Source: Sediminibacterium sp.
GTDB taxonomy: Bacteria; Bacteroidota; Bacteroidia; Chitinophagales; Chitinophagaceae
Length of the DNA: 64,000 nucleotides
Assembly (NCBI GenBank): GCA_017537025.1
Contig: JAFWCB010000005.1
Location: 248,001-312,000, forward strand
Direction of reading: 5' to 3'
Below, piece after piece: positions 45,767 through 54,131 of this stretch. Position numbers and translations under genes: made by a program. The notes under the pieces are model-generated. The model saw nothing but the letters and a program-made list of their open reading frames with translations. It was not told the DNA's origin and searched no databases. How positions within the stretch are numbered: position 1 is the first letter of the stretch; the number at the start of each line of letters is the position of its first letter.

Positions 45767-46243
45767 ATGAAAAAAGTATTTTACATAATACTATTATTTA
45801 TTTATGCAAACGGGAGTCCCTTAGGCAGAATTCAATCGACAATAAATCAAAGTCAGGTGAAGGAAACCGAAGAAAAAAATCCGCTATCTGTAGAAGCCGA
45901 TTTTTTATACTGGCAATAAGTAGTAAGAAATAAAAATAGTTTCAACGATTCGCTTGGTTACAGTTTTAGAACTACTTATGATTTCTCCTATCCTCCTATC
46001 AAGTACTTAGTACAACTCAAAATACTCGTTTATATTTGTTATGGTACAAAAGACTATGCAGCCCCTTTTAATAATTATTCAAGAGTCGAAATAATAAGAC
46101 AGCAAAAAGTAAATTTTGATTTCAGGGCATATTTTGGTCTTGAACACAACTTTTTCCCTGTAAAAGAAAATGGTGAAATAGACTATAGTAAGTTCAATTG
46201 GGATAGTGTTATACTCGACTAGGTAAACTGGTTAAAAAAATAG
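45767..46243 (+). pseudogene. Broken secreted alpha/beta-hydrolase-like gene
   Basis: One frame from the ATG at 45767 reads 158 codons with two internal stops, TAA (45917-45919) and TAG (46220-46222), before a final TAG (46241-46243). The first part is a signal-like peptide (MKKVFYIILLFIYANGS). Past the first stop the frame stays coding-like and resembles the end of Bacteroidota hydrolases: ILVYICYGTKDYAAPF (acid loop), AYFGLEHNFFP (catalytic His loop) and, past the TAG, VNWLKK. The body with the Ser nucleophile is absent, so a large internal deletion has probably joined the two ends. The family assignment is by motif resemblance only. Confidence 0.6.
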
Positions 46244-46271
46244 GCTTCAGGAATTAACCTCAAAGCCTATT
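46234..46271 (-). terminator. Terminator of the 121-residue secreted protein gene
   Basis: AATAGGCTT (46239-46247) and AAGCCTATT (46263-46271) pair over 9 bp; on the minus strand a T run (46234-46238) follows. It lies 33 nt after the stop at 46305 and overlaps the end of the convergent pseudogene. Confidence 0.8.
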
Positions 46272-46304
46272 AACAAGTTATTTTATTACCGAATATGTAA
46301 TTAG

Positions 46305-46670
46305 CTATCGCTTCCATAGCGAAGAACGAAGATAAAGGCTACCCTCCTCTTTCGTTCCATCCAAAACATAGCCACCGGCATTAATATTAATACCGATTAT
46401 TTTCTTGGCATCATTGCGTTTAAAAGTTGCTATGCCTTGAAATTGTGTGATTACAAATACATCTTCGGATTGTTTCTCTAAAGAAGAGCTACCCACAGCC
46501 GAAGACATTGTAAGTGCTCCATTATCGAATGTGACTGTTACATCAGATACTACACTGCCTTCAGGAAATTTATATTTACCTACGTATTGTTTCAACGTAG
46601 TATCTATTTGCGCAGATGCGGCGAATGCCAGACCCATCGACAAACAAATAAAAAATAGTATTTTTTTCAT
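46305..46670 (-). CDS. Small secreted DUF3471-like protein
   Basis: The protein has 121 residues with a signal peptide (about 1-20, ending AASAQ). The mature part (LKQYVGKYKFPEGSVVSDV, then ITQFQGIATFKRND) resembles the beta-rich DUF3471-type domain found at the C-terminus of beta-lactamase-related proteins, here standing alone. No catalytic residue is evident. It is a single-gene unit with its own terminator. Confidence 0.7.
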   Translation of the reverse strand: MKKILFFICLSMGLAFAASAQIDTTLKQYVGKYKFPEGSVVSDVTVTFDNGALTMSSAVGSSSLEKQSEDVFVITQFQGIATFKRNDAKKIIGININAGGYVLDGTKEEGSLYLRSSLWKR

Positions 46671-46804
46671 ATGTAATTTTTATAAAACTAAAATACAATT
46701 TTTTATACAATTTCTTAATTATTCAACACATTCTTAATCTAAGGTTCATATGTAGGGTATCAATTTAAGAAAAGGGGGTGAAATAGGCTGCTTCGTTCGC
46801 TTAA

Positions 46805-47875
46805 TTACTGCTTAGTAAAATAGGTAGTTAAGGCTTTATCTACATAAGCATTTTGAAAAATGGAAAGCAATGCCTTATCATTTTCTTCTAAATCTACATA
46901 GTAATTACCATTTATTATTTGAAGCATGATAGAAGATATTTTACGTAATCCCCCTTCCGATTTAAGTGCAATAAACGCAATTTTCTTTTTTTCTGACAGA
47001 TTCACTGTCCCTAGCAGTTCCACTATCGGGGTATATTTCAACATTCCATAAATGCGGTCGTAGGAAAAAGAAATAAAATTTGTTGTATCTGTAATAAATT
47101 TTATTTGTTCGGGTATTAGTATACCTCTGATATTGTCATAGCCGGGCTTCATACATAATTGGTGAAGGCGATTGAGGAAATCGGACTCATTAGACTTCTC
47201 TTTTTTAAGGTTAATATCAAAGTAAAACGTAACAGCGTCATTATTTTTTTCATTAAAGCTATAATCGATATTTTTTTGCATACAATTAAAATGAACAGCA
47301 GTATAATTATTTAATTGTAAGGGCGACTTAGTTCGGTTAGTTAACCAATCTGTAACCCAGGACGAAGCCATAAAAAATGGATTCGACCCATCAATTTTGA
47401 GTGTTAAGTAATATTTTCCTCTATCTTTTATTATCGGCGAAAAATAGGGTCTCAGATTTCCACGCGTATAAAAATCATAATTCATCATTACAAATTCTCC
47501 GGATTGAATTTTACTGTAGAATTGTACGTCAGTATATAAAGACAGTCCATCATACATTTTATTAATATCTGTTGAATTAAGTTTAACGGTATCTAGGAAT
47601 AAACTCTTTAAAAGAAGTAAGTCTTTGTTTTGAATAGCTTTAAACATGGCTTCAATTAAATATTCGGGTTCTTCATGCGGGTTATTTGTCGCTTGTCGTA
47701 AAACATCTTTACCAAAAAAATCTTTATATATGAAAGTCTTAATTGATACAGCGATACCTACCTTTTGACCAACTGAGTAAACCGGGAAAGGTTCATGGTG
47801 ATATTCTCCTCTTATTTGTCCATTACTATAAGAAATGATACAAAACAACCAGAAAGTAGCTACTATTTTTTTCAT
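46805..47875 (-). CDS. Secreted protein of unknown function, last gene of an envelope cluster
   Basis: The protein has 356 residues with a signal peptide (about 1-19, ending SNGQ). It is rich in aromatic and charged residues and has no motif that I recognise. Predicted structure from composition is mixed alpha/beta, with short helices around residues 70-95 and beta segments later. It starts 12 nt after the preceding gene, so it is the third gene of an operon starting at 50271. The role is unknown. Confidence 0.7.
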   Translation of the reverse strand: MKKIVATFWLFCIISYSNGQIRGEYHHEPFPVYSVGQKVGIAVSIKTFIYKDFFGKDVLRQATNNPHEEPEYLIEAMFKAIQNKDLLLLKSLFLDTVKLNSTDINKMYDGLSLYTDVQFYSKIQSGEFVMMNYDFYTRGNLRPYFSPIIKDRGKYYLTLKIDGSNPFFMASSWVTDWLTNRTKSPLQLNNYTAVHFNCMQKNIDYSFNEKNNDAVTFYFDINLKKEKSNESDFLNRLHQLCMKPGYDNIRGILIPEQIKFITDTTNFISFSYDRIYGMLKYTPIVELLGTVNLSEKKKIAFIALKSEGGLRKISSIMLQIINGNYYVDLEENDKALLSIFQNAYVDKALTTYFTKQ

Positions 47876-47887
47876 ATACTCTAATTT

Positions 47888-49393
47888 TTAAAAAGGATAG
47901 GATTTGCCTGGAATAAGCAGAAACTCTTTTTTATAATCATAATTAAATAATGATGTTTTTATTTCCGCGCTAAAAATCATTTTAGTATCCCCCATATTAA
48001 AATTTCCATGAAATCCCTTTATTTTACCATCTATATCAGGGCACTCATCCCCTCTATAGTTGCCACTAAATGCCATACCGACTTGCCCAGCGATCTTAGC
48101 ATTAACTGTTTCTTGAAAAGTCGCATCCTTTGTGATATCAAAATCATAATCTTTATCATCCTCTTTTTTATTTTTATCATCACCTCCGAAGAAACTCTTA
48201 ACAGAAGAAATAAAACCTTTAGCAATACCAGTTAATATATTTTCATTTTTATTTCTAAACATCTTTAGAGATGCTGTGGCTTTCCCTTGTAAAGTTAAAT
48301 CGCCATTTATGCCGACATTATACTCCGTACATGATCTGCATACTTCATTCGAAGGAGTATATTCCAAATTATCTATTCCCAAATTGCACTTTAATTTTGG
48401 AATGAAAGAAATTCCGCACTCAAATTCATATATGCATAAGAAACCATACCCCCGGTAAGAATCTCCAAATCTCGGCACCCCCCATAAAGGAACAGTTAAC
48501 CCTACATCACCACCTACATTTGCTTTTGTTTGAGTATAAGACAACGGATTCCCATATTCAGAGCAGCATTTCTGTCCGGTTTCTTCCTCTACACTTGCTT
48601 TCAATGAAAAACTAAATCTCGGATCTTTTTCTTTTGTTCCTGCATTAACTAATTTTTCTAGCTTATCAGTGATTGGTTTAGAGTCAAACTCTTTCTTGAA
48701 TTTTTTAGGTGTGTCAGAAACTTTACAAACTTTTTGTTTTTCCGGTACATCAGGTGGTGGCAAAGGCCGTTCCCGCGTTCTTGGGATATTATCACAATCC
48801 TTTAACGAAATGTAAATACCAGCACCTACGCGTATATTATTTTTCATTCCCCCGGTTGCGAAAGTGGGGTTATAATCTACTTTTAAAGCAGCCACGGTTT
48901 TAGGTGCAATCGCAAACCGTATATCAGTTCCTGCAGCCACACTAAAGTTGAGGTTATTATTAGAGTAGGTTGTTCCAAAAGCTGAACTCTTTGAACCCAC
49001 ATTGGCCACTCCTGCTAATACATGCGGAACCAATACTATTTTTTGTCCGGGGTTGGGTTTTGCCAAAAAACTAACCCCACCCAATACTTGTGTTTTCGTA
49101 TATTTAATGCCATCCAATGACCCAATAGTTATTCCGGCATCACCTGTTAGGCCAATACGCTTGTTGAGTTTATGTGTGAAAGACGCTTGCAGTCCATAAG
49201 TATTGAATCGCTTATAACTATCTTCAAATATGGTTGAACCACCAATTAATATTTTGGGGCAGTCATCAACAACTGCCGGGGTTATACTTTTATCGCGTGT
49301 TCTTCCGGTTGAAATTTCCTGAGCTGTAGTTTTTTGACAAATTACAACCAAGCAACAAAATAAAATTCTTATAACAATTTTTTTCATACTCAA
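47888..49393 (-). CDS. Outer-membrane beta-barrel protein with Cys-rich C-terminal domain
   Basis: The protein has 501 residues with a signal peptide (about 1-24, ending TTAQ). Residues about 45-200 show alternating strands with aromatic ends and turns, as in small outer-membrane barrels (YGLQASFTHKLNKRIGLTG, VLGGVSFLAKPNPGQK, RVGAGIYISL). A Pro-rich linker (RPLPPPDVPEK, near 210) leads to a second, beta-rich domain of about 280 residues with around ten Cys (QKCCSEY, FLCIYEFEC, EVCRSCTEY, DECPD), probably disulfide-bonded. I know no family with this layout. It is the middle gene of the three-gene envelope operon, 23 nt after the lipoprotein gene. Confidence 0.7.
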   Translation of the reverse strand: MSMKKIVIRILFCCLVVICQKTTAQEISTGRTRDKSITPAVVDDCPKILIGGSTIFEDSYKRFNTYGLQASFTHKLNKRIGLTGDAGITIGSLDGIKYTKTQVLGGVSFLAKPNPGQKIVLVPHVLAGVANVGSKSSAFGTTYSNNNLNFSVAAGTDIRFAIAPKTVAALKVDYNPTFATGGMKNNIRVGAGIYISLKDCDNIPRTRERPLPPPDVPEKQKVCKVSDTPKKFKKEFDSKPITDKLEKLVNAGTKEKDPRFSFSLKASVEEETGQKCCSEYGNPLSYTQTKANVGGDVGLTVPLWGVPRFGDSYRGYGFLCIYEFECGISFIPKLKCNLGIDNLEYTPSNEVCRSCTEYNVGINGDLTLQGKATASLKMFRNKNENILTGIAKGFISSVKSFFGGDDKNKKEDDKDYDFDITKDATFQETVNAKIAGQVGMAFSGNYRGDECPDIDGKIKGFHGNFNMGDTKMIFSAEIKTSLFNYDYKKEFLLIPGKSYPF

Positions 49394-49416
49394 TTATTTT
49401 AGCAGTTCGTCTAAAA

Positions 49417-50271
49417 TCAATCAGTCGCAAGTTTGAGATTTGTGAAATAGTATTTATGGTCATCGGCATTATAGGCTTTCGTAAATAGTGTTAATGCATT
49501 ATAAGTTACACCGTCTGCAATGGCACGCGGCAGGTCAATTATTTTTTCTTTGTTTAGGTAAACACGTAACCGATTGCCGGTTCTCCAAATAGCCAGATGG
49601 GCAGTTAATGAGCCGCCATTACCTCCATACCATTGCTTTTGTATTTTGGTAATAGGTGATACCGGATCTATAAGGTACTCGCCATTATTACAAAAATTAT
49701 AAGAATAGTAACCAGTTTGCTCTGACTGTCCGACCCACGAATAATTAGGATAAAAAACTAATAATGCAGCATTTTTTTCATCGTACCTATAAATATTAGG
49801 TAAACAGCAAGATTCAAACCAATTAGCAAAGTTTTTGTTTGGATTGGAATTGCTTACAATACCAATGTACAAAGCATCAACATTTAAACCACTAAACTTA
49901 TAATCTCGGCGATACGCTTCGCTGCAAGCAATATCCATTTCTAAAGTAAAATTTTCGGGGAAGCGATTAAATTTTTCCGCCAATAACCTTCCTGCTTTGC
50001 TTATTTCTAACCAATGGGTATTGGTTTTATTCATATTTACTACTTGTGCAGATGAGTTTGTGTTCCATCCTTTAGGAAAATCGCCGGCATTGGTTTGCAT
50101 AAAATCTTCTGCTGCAATTATGTTTTTACCTGCAACAAAATCATAGTTTGCAGAAAAATTTACGGGTGTTGGGGGTAATCCCATATCCTTTTTTACTTCA
50201 TTCCCCACTTTTTGAATGGTAGAACAACCAAGCATCTGTAGTACAAGGAAAAGAAATAGATTTGATTTCAT
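49417..50271 (-). CDS. Lipoprotein with lectin-like domain, unknown function
   Basis: The protein has 284 residues with lipobox Cys16 (QMLGCS). After a short linker (TPVNFSANYDFVAGKNII) the main part (about 60-284) is beta-rich with signs of a concanavalin-like jelly roll: LEISKAGRLLAEKFNRFPENFTLEMDI, then an ending GVTYNALTLFTKA and YYFTNLKLA. Such domains bind sugars or act as adhesion modules, but no enzyme residue is recognisable. It is the first gene of the operon 50271-46805, has its own promoter and lies 74 nt after the response-regulator gene. Confidence 0.7.
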   Translation of the reverse strand: MKSNLFLFLVLQMLGCSTIQKVGNEVKKDMGLPPTPVNFSANYDFVAGKNIIAAEDFMQTNAGDFPKGWNTNSSAQVVNMNKTNTHWLEISKAGRLLAEKFNRFPENFTLEMDIACSEAYRRDYKFSGLNVDALYIGIVSNSNPNKNFANWFESCCLPNIYRYDEKNAALLVFYPNYSWVGQSEQTGYYSYNFCNNGEYLIDPVSPITKIQKQWYGGNGGSLTAHLAIWRTGNRLRVYLNKEKIIDLPRAIADGVTYNALTLFTKAYNADDHKYYFTNLKLATD

Positions 50272-50293
50272 GCGGTGTTATTTTAATGAATAA

Positions 50294-50324
50294 CAAACCT
50301 ATCCCGCTTTTTATAGCCATGCAA
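50294..50324 (-). promoter_or_regulatory. Promoter of the three-gene envelope operon
   Basis: On the minus strand: TTG (50322-50324), a 20-nt spacer and TAGGTTTG (50294-50301), an exact TAnnTTTG match. The start codon at 50271 follows 22 nt later. This is the best-formed two-part promoter in the window. Confidence 0.6.
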
Positions 50325-50344
50325 CTACTAAATCTTGCAGGCTG

Positions 50345-50980
50345 CTATACAATGTTTTCTCTGATGGCTTTAGCTACAGCTTCGCTTACCGTATGTACAT
50401 GTAGCTTATGATAGATATTCCGAATATGGAAATTTACCGTATGGTAACTAATATTCAATTCGTCTGAGATCATTTTATAACTTAAGCCCTCTACTAAAAA
50501 AGACAATACCTTTTTTTCTTTCTCACTCAATGCATAAGCCGAAGCCCTTGCCTCTTCTTTATTTCTGAAAAAAAACAGCACTTTACTAGCAATTTCCGGA
50601 GTCATAGGCGCCCCACCCCTATATATATCCTGTATGGCTTCCAATAATTTTTCCGGGGATGTTTTCTTGAGTAAATACCCGGTTGCACCTGCCATTATCG
50701 ACTCAAATATTTTATCGTCTTTATCAAATACCGTTTGCATTAATACCGGCAAATAGGGGAATTCTCGTTTTATTTCTTTCACCGCATCAATACCATTAAC
50801 CGCGGGCAATCCAATATCCATTATTACCACATCAGGTTCGGAGATAACTATTTTTTTAATCACATCTGTTGCATTATCAAACGCTCCGGCACAAGTAAAC
50901 CCATCTGCAGTATTTAATAACAGTTGTAGGCCTTTAAGCCTTACCGTATCATCTTCAAAAATCGCAACTTTTATGCGCAT
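50345..50980 (-). CDS. NarL/LuxR-type response regulator
   Basis: The protein has 211 residues. The receiver domain has the acidic pair Asp10-Asp11, phospho-acceptor Asp55 (VVIMDIGLP), Thr/Ser and Lys switch residues (KKTSPEK). A LuxR-type helix-turn-helix follows at about 145-205 (LSEKEKKVLSFLVEGLSYKMISDEL, HTVNFHIRNIYHKL in pieces). It is the DNA-binding partner of the histidine kinase encoded 54 nt upstream. A TAnnTTTG box 4 nt before the start codon suggests a separate leaderless transcript in addition to readthrough. The three envelope genes at 46.8-50.3 kb are the nearest possible targets (inference). Confidence 0.95.
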   Translation of the reverse strand: MRIKVAIFEDDTVRLKGLQLLLNTADGFTCAGAFDNATDVIKKIVISEPDVVIMDIGLPAVNGIDAVKEIKREFPYLPVLMQTVFDKDDKIFESIMAGATGYLLKKTSPEKLLEAIQDIYRGGAPMTPEIASKVLFFFRNKEEARASAYALSEKEKKVLSFLVEGLSYKMISDELNISYHTVNFHIRNIYHKLHVHTVSEAVAKAIRENIV

Positions 50981-50984
50981 ACAG

Positions 50985-50992
50985 CAAACTTA
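50985..50992 (-). promoter_or_regulatory. -7 box 4 nt before the response-regulator start (predicted leaderless)
   Basis: The minus strand reads TAAGTTTG, then 4 nt, then ATG at 50980. It lies in the 54-nt gap after the kinase gene. Confidence 0.5.
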
Positions 50993-51034
50993 TAACATAT
51001 TTTTTCTCGGTGCACCTGCGAAATATTGCAGGTA

Positions 51035-54025
51035 CTATAGCCCTATTTCTACCCAAATGCGGGTGCCTTCATTGGGGTTAGTTGTAATCGATAGCTTACC
51101 CTTTAATTTATTTATTCTTTCCTGCATGGCCGATAAGCCATGCCCTTTCGAAACCGTTTCTATCTCAAACCCTTTTCCTTCATCGGTTATCGAAAAAAAT
51201 AATTTCGCATTTTTAGCGGAGAAGGAAATGGATATACGTGGCGAATTTGAATATTTTACTGCGTTGTTTACAGCCTCTTTTACAACCATAAAAATGGTAT
51301 TTCTTTGCTCTTGTTGCAGTTTTATTTTCTTCACATTTTCATCTGTAAAAAAAATCAATTCCATTTTTTTAAGGGATGTAGCTTCTACCGAAAAAACCTG
51401 TAGCTTTTGAAGCAATTGCTCCATCGAATCGTTTTTATGATGCAGGCCCCATACTATTTCATGCATACTATCCTGCATTTGCTGACTAATGGTTTTAATT
51501 TTTTGAATGATTGATTTGACTTCGGCAGCAGTATGATCAATTTTCAGGTTAGCTACTTCGCTGTATAAGCTAATAGTGCTTAATGCTGAGCCAACATCAT
51601 CGTGTAAATCATTAGCAATTTTATTTCTTATTTCATACATGTGGTTAATTTGACTTATACGAAAACGGATATAAGCGTATATGGCTGCGCAGATAAGCGC
51701 CGCGCATAAAACATAAAACCACCAGGTCATATAAAAAGGGGCACTAATTTGAATGCTAATTGATTTTATTACAGGATTAAAAATACCGTCTGTATTAGCT
51801 GCTTTTATATTGAAATGATAAATACCTGCTTTAAGGTTTGCATAACGTGCAAACCCGGGATTTATAGCCGGCAGCCAGTTTTTATCAATCCCCTGTAATT
51901 GATATTGCAATTGTACATTTTCAGGTTCATATAGATTGATACCAATAAAATTAAATGAAATGGTATTCGATTGATAATCTAGTTTCAAATTTGCACCGGT
52001 ATCAAGGTTACTTTTCTCGTATACCTCATCATTAACTTTTATCCCGGTAAACTGAATTTGGGGTACAATCACATCTTCCTTAATAGTGGACGGATAAAAG
52101 GCATTAATTCCATTTACACCGCTAAACCATAGTTCTCCATCAGGTGTTTGCAAAAAACCGTTGGTATTAAATTCATTGGATTGTAATCCGTCTTTACTCG
52201 TATAGTTCCTGCATTTACCCGATTGTAGCGAAAACCGGCAAAGCCCATTGTTTGTGCTCAACCACAAATTATTATTTTTATCGGCTGCAATTCCATAAAT
52301 ACAATTATCTGGTAAGCCATTTGCAACTGTTATTACCTGATAGGTAAAATTTGAAGGGTTTATTTTGTAAAGGCCGTTATTTGTACCCATCCACAAAATA
52401 GAATCCGTTTCATGAAAACATTTGATAATACCTGCATTGTTTAATTTATACACTATGCAAGCATTATTAACCGATTGATATACCGTTAAATTTTCCGGGG
52501 TTGAATTTACATATACCCTTCCTTTCTTGTCTTCAAAAAAAGTGCTTCTTTCCCCAATGCATTTACTAAATTTTGTTCGCTGAAATTCGAAACTGCCATT
52601 TTTTTCTATCACTTCTTTTATAAAACCATCTCCACAAGTAAAAAAGAGTTTACCTGTTTTCGATTGTAGCATGGAGCAGTAGGAACTAGAAGTATCTACA
52701 ATATCAAATCGTTTTTTAGATGAATTGTATAGAAAGAGGTAATCTTCCATCAACCAAAGACGCCCCTTAGCATCGAAAGCAATATTATTAGTAGTAGAAA
52801 AGTTTCTGGCATTATTCAACTTTTTAAATTGCCGGATGGGCTGCTTTTGTGCATTCAATACATATACTTCTCCATTCATTGCCCCACACCAAACATTCCC
52901 TTGCTTATCGCGAGCCATACATCGAATAAAATTATCCATATTGAGCTTTTCTGCTTCGGGCCTGCTGAGATAATGAATAAATTTTTTTTGAAATAGATTG
53001 GCATAATCGATACCTTTTCCAAATACACCCAGCCAAATATTCTGATCATCATCAATAAGCATGGTTTCAGAAATATTATTATAAGAAAGGGATGCATTAT
53101 CACTTACATTCGCCTGCCAGTGTTCAAGAAATTTCTTCGTAGCAATATCGAAAAGCCAGAGGCCAGAATTGGTACTAGTAATCCATAATTTATCTTCATG
53201 ATAATATAAAATTGAGAATCCCGTTCTACCCCAAAAATTATCCGGTGCATAAGTAGTAAATTTCCCTGTATGAAGGTTGAGTAAATCCATTCCCTTGATT
53301 GAAATAAGCCATACCATACTATCATTCTGCTGATACATTTGCTTACTGGTTGCATCGAATAGTTTTGATAAATGATTACCGGTTGAAAAAAAAGTTTTTA
53401 TTATTTGCGTATTCGTCTGCTTTTCCAAAATAATAAGTCCATTCTTTTTTGAATAACCCAATACCCACCGTTTTATTGTTTTGGGTTTTACAATATTGTA
53501 CAGCATTTGATATGCTGTTTGGGGATTAATTTTTTGAAAGGTTTTAGAATGTGTATGGAATAGGGTAAAATCCTCGATCAATCCTATCATCATCGTACTG
53601 TCATTTAACCATTCGATCAACCGAGTTGGTATAGAAGAAAGTTCACCGGATAAACTTTTAATAAAGTGAATCTTATTGAGTGATCGTTGATAATAGCAAA
53701 GTGATTTGTTCGTAAAAATCCAAAGATTATTTTTTTTATCCTCTAATATATTATGAATAAAGCTCCCATTAATTTGTACCGAATCTTTATTACCGGTAAG
53801 GTAGTGAACTACATTACTGCCATCAAAACGAGCCAAACCATTATCGGAGCCTACCCATAAAAAGCCTTGTGAATCTTTAAAAAATTTTGTTACATGTCCA
53901 ACGGGCAATCCATTATCAACCGTTAAATGCTTAAACGATAAATGGTATGGTTGTGCTTTAGAATAAGCAACAAACAATAGTACCTGAAGCAGTAAAAAAG
54001 CCAATGCTTTTTTCTTACATTTCAT
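51035..54025 (-). CDS. Propeller-domain sensor histidine kinase
   Basis: The protein has 996 residues: signal peptide (ending SKAQ), then periplasmic two-component-regulator propeller repeats over most of residues 30-680 (FFKDSQGFLWVGSDNGLARF, WMGTNNGLYKINP, NNLWLSTNNGLCRF), a Y_Y_Y beta domain (about 690-760; LQYQLQGIDKNWLP), and a membrane helix (about 768-788). The cytoplasmic kinase core is of the HisKA_3 type with phospho-acceptor His808 (DLHDDVGSALSTI), followed by an ATPase domain (NNAVKYSNSP, ITDEGKGFE, GHGLSAMQERI). Unlike hybrid two-component proteins of glycan loci it has no receiver or AraC domain; the partner is the separate NarL-type regulator 54 nt downstream. The ligand is unknown. 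Confidence 0.95.
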   Translation of the reverse strand: MKCKKKALAFLLLQVLLFVAYSKAQPYHLSFKHLTVDNGLPVGHVTKFFKDSQGFLWVGSDNGLARFDGSNVVHYLTGNKDSVQINGSFIHNILEDKKNNLWIFTNKSLCYYQRSLNKIHFIKSLSGELSSIPTRLIEWLNDSTMMIGLIEDFTLFHTHSKTFQKINPQTAYQMLYNIVKPKTIKRWVLGYSKKNGLIILEKQTNTQIIKTFFSTGNHLSKLFDATSKQMYQQNDSMVWLISIKGMDLLNLHTGKFTTYAPDNFWGRTGFSILYYHEDKLWITSTNSGLWLFDIATKKFLEHWQANVSDNASLSYNNISETMLIDDDQNIWLGVFGKGIDYANLFQKKFIHYLSRPEAEKLNMDNFIRCMARDKQGNVWCGAMNGEVYVLNAQKQPIRQFKKLNNARNFSTTNNIAFDAKGRLWLMEDYLFLYNSSKKRFDIVDTSSSYCSMLQSKTGKLFFTCGDGFIKEVIEKNGSFEFQRTKFSKCIGERSTFFEDKKGRVYVNSTPENLTVYQSVNNACIVYKLNNAGIIKCFHETDSILWMGTNNGLYKINPSNFTYQVITVANGLPDNCIYGIAADKNNNLWLSTNNGLCRFSLQSGKCRNYTSKDGLQSNEFNTNGFLQTPDGELWFSGVNGINAFYPSTIKEDVIVPQIQFTGIKVNDEVYEKSNLDTGANLKLDYQSNTISFNFIGINLYEPENVQLQYQLQGIDKNWLPAINPGFARYANLKAGIYHFNIKAANTDGIFNPVIKSISIQISAPFYMTWWFYVLCAALICAAIYAYIRFRISQINHMYEIRNKIANDLHDDVGSALSTISLYSEVANLKIDHTAAEVKSIIQKIKTISQQMQDSMHEIVWGLHHKNDSMEQLLQKLQVFSVEATSLKKMELIFFTDENVKKIKLQQEQRNTIFMVVKEAVNNAVKYSNSPRISISFSAKNAKLFFSITDEGKGFEIETVSKGHGLSAMQERINKLKGKLSITTNPNEGTRIWVEIGL

Positions 54026-54131
54026 TCTCTAATGTAAGAAAACTAATAGCAATAACATATATCAAGGCCCCAATCACTATAGTGATACATCTCATGATTG
54101 CCCAGTTATGTTATACACAACCTAATAAAAA

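Noticed and set aside
48031-48225. Small Lys/Ile/Met-rich open frame on the minus strand
   Set aside because: It is a shifted frame inside the barrel protein gene at 47888-49393, with biased low-complexity content.
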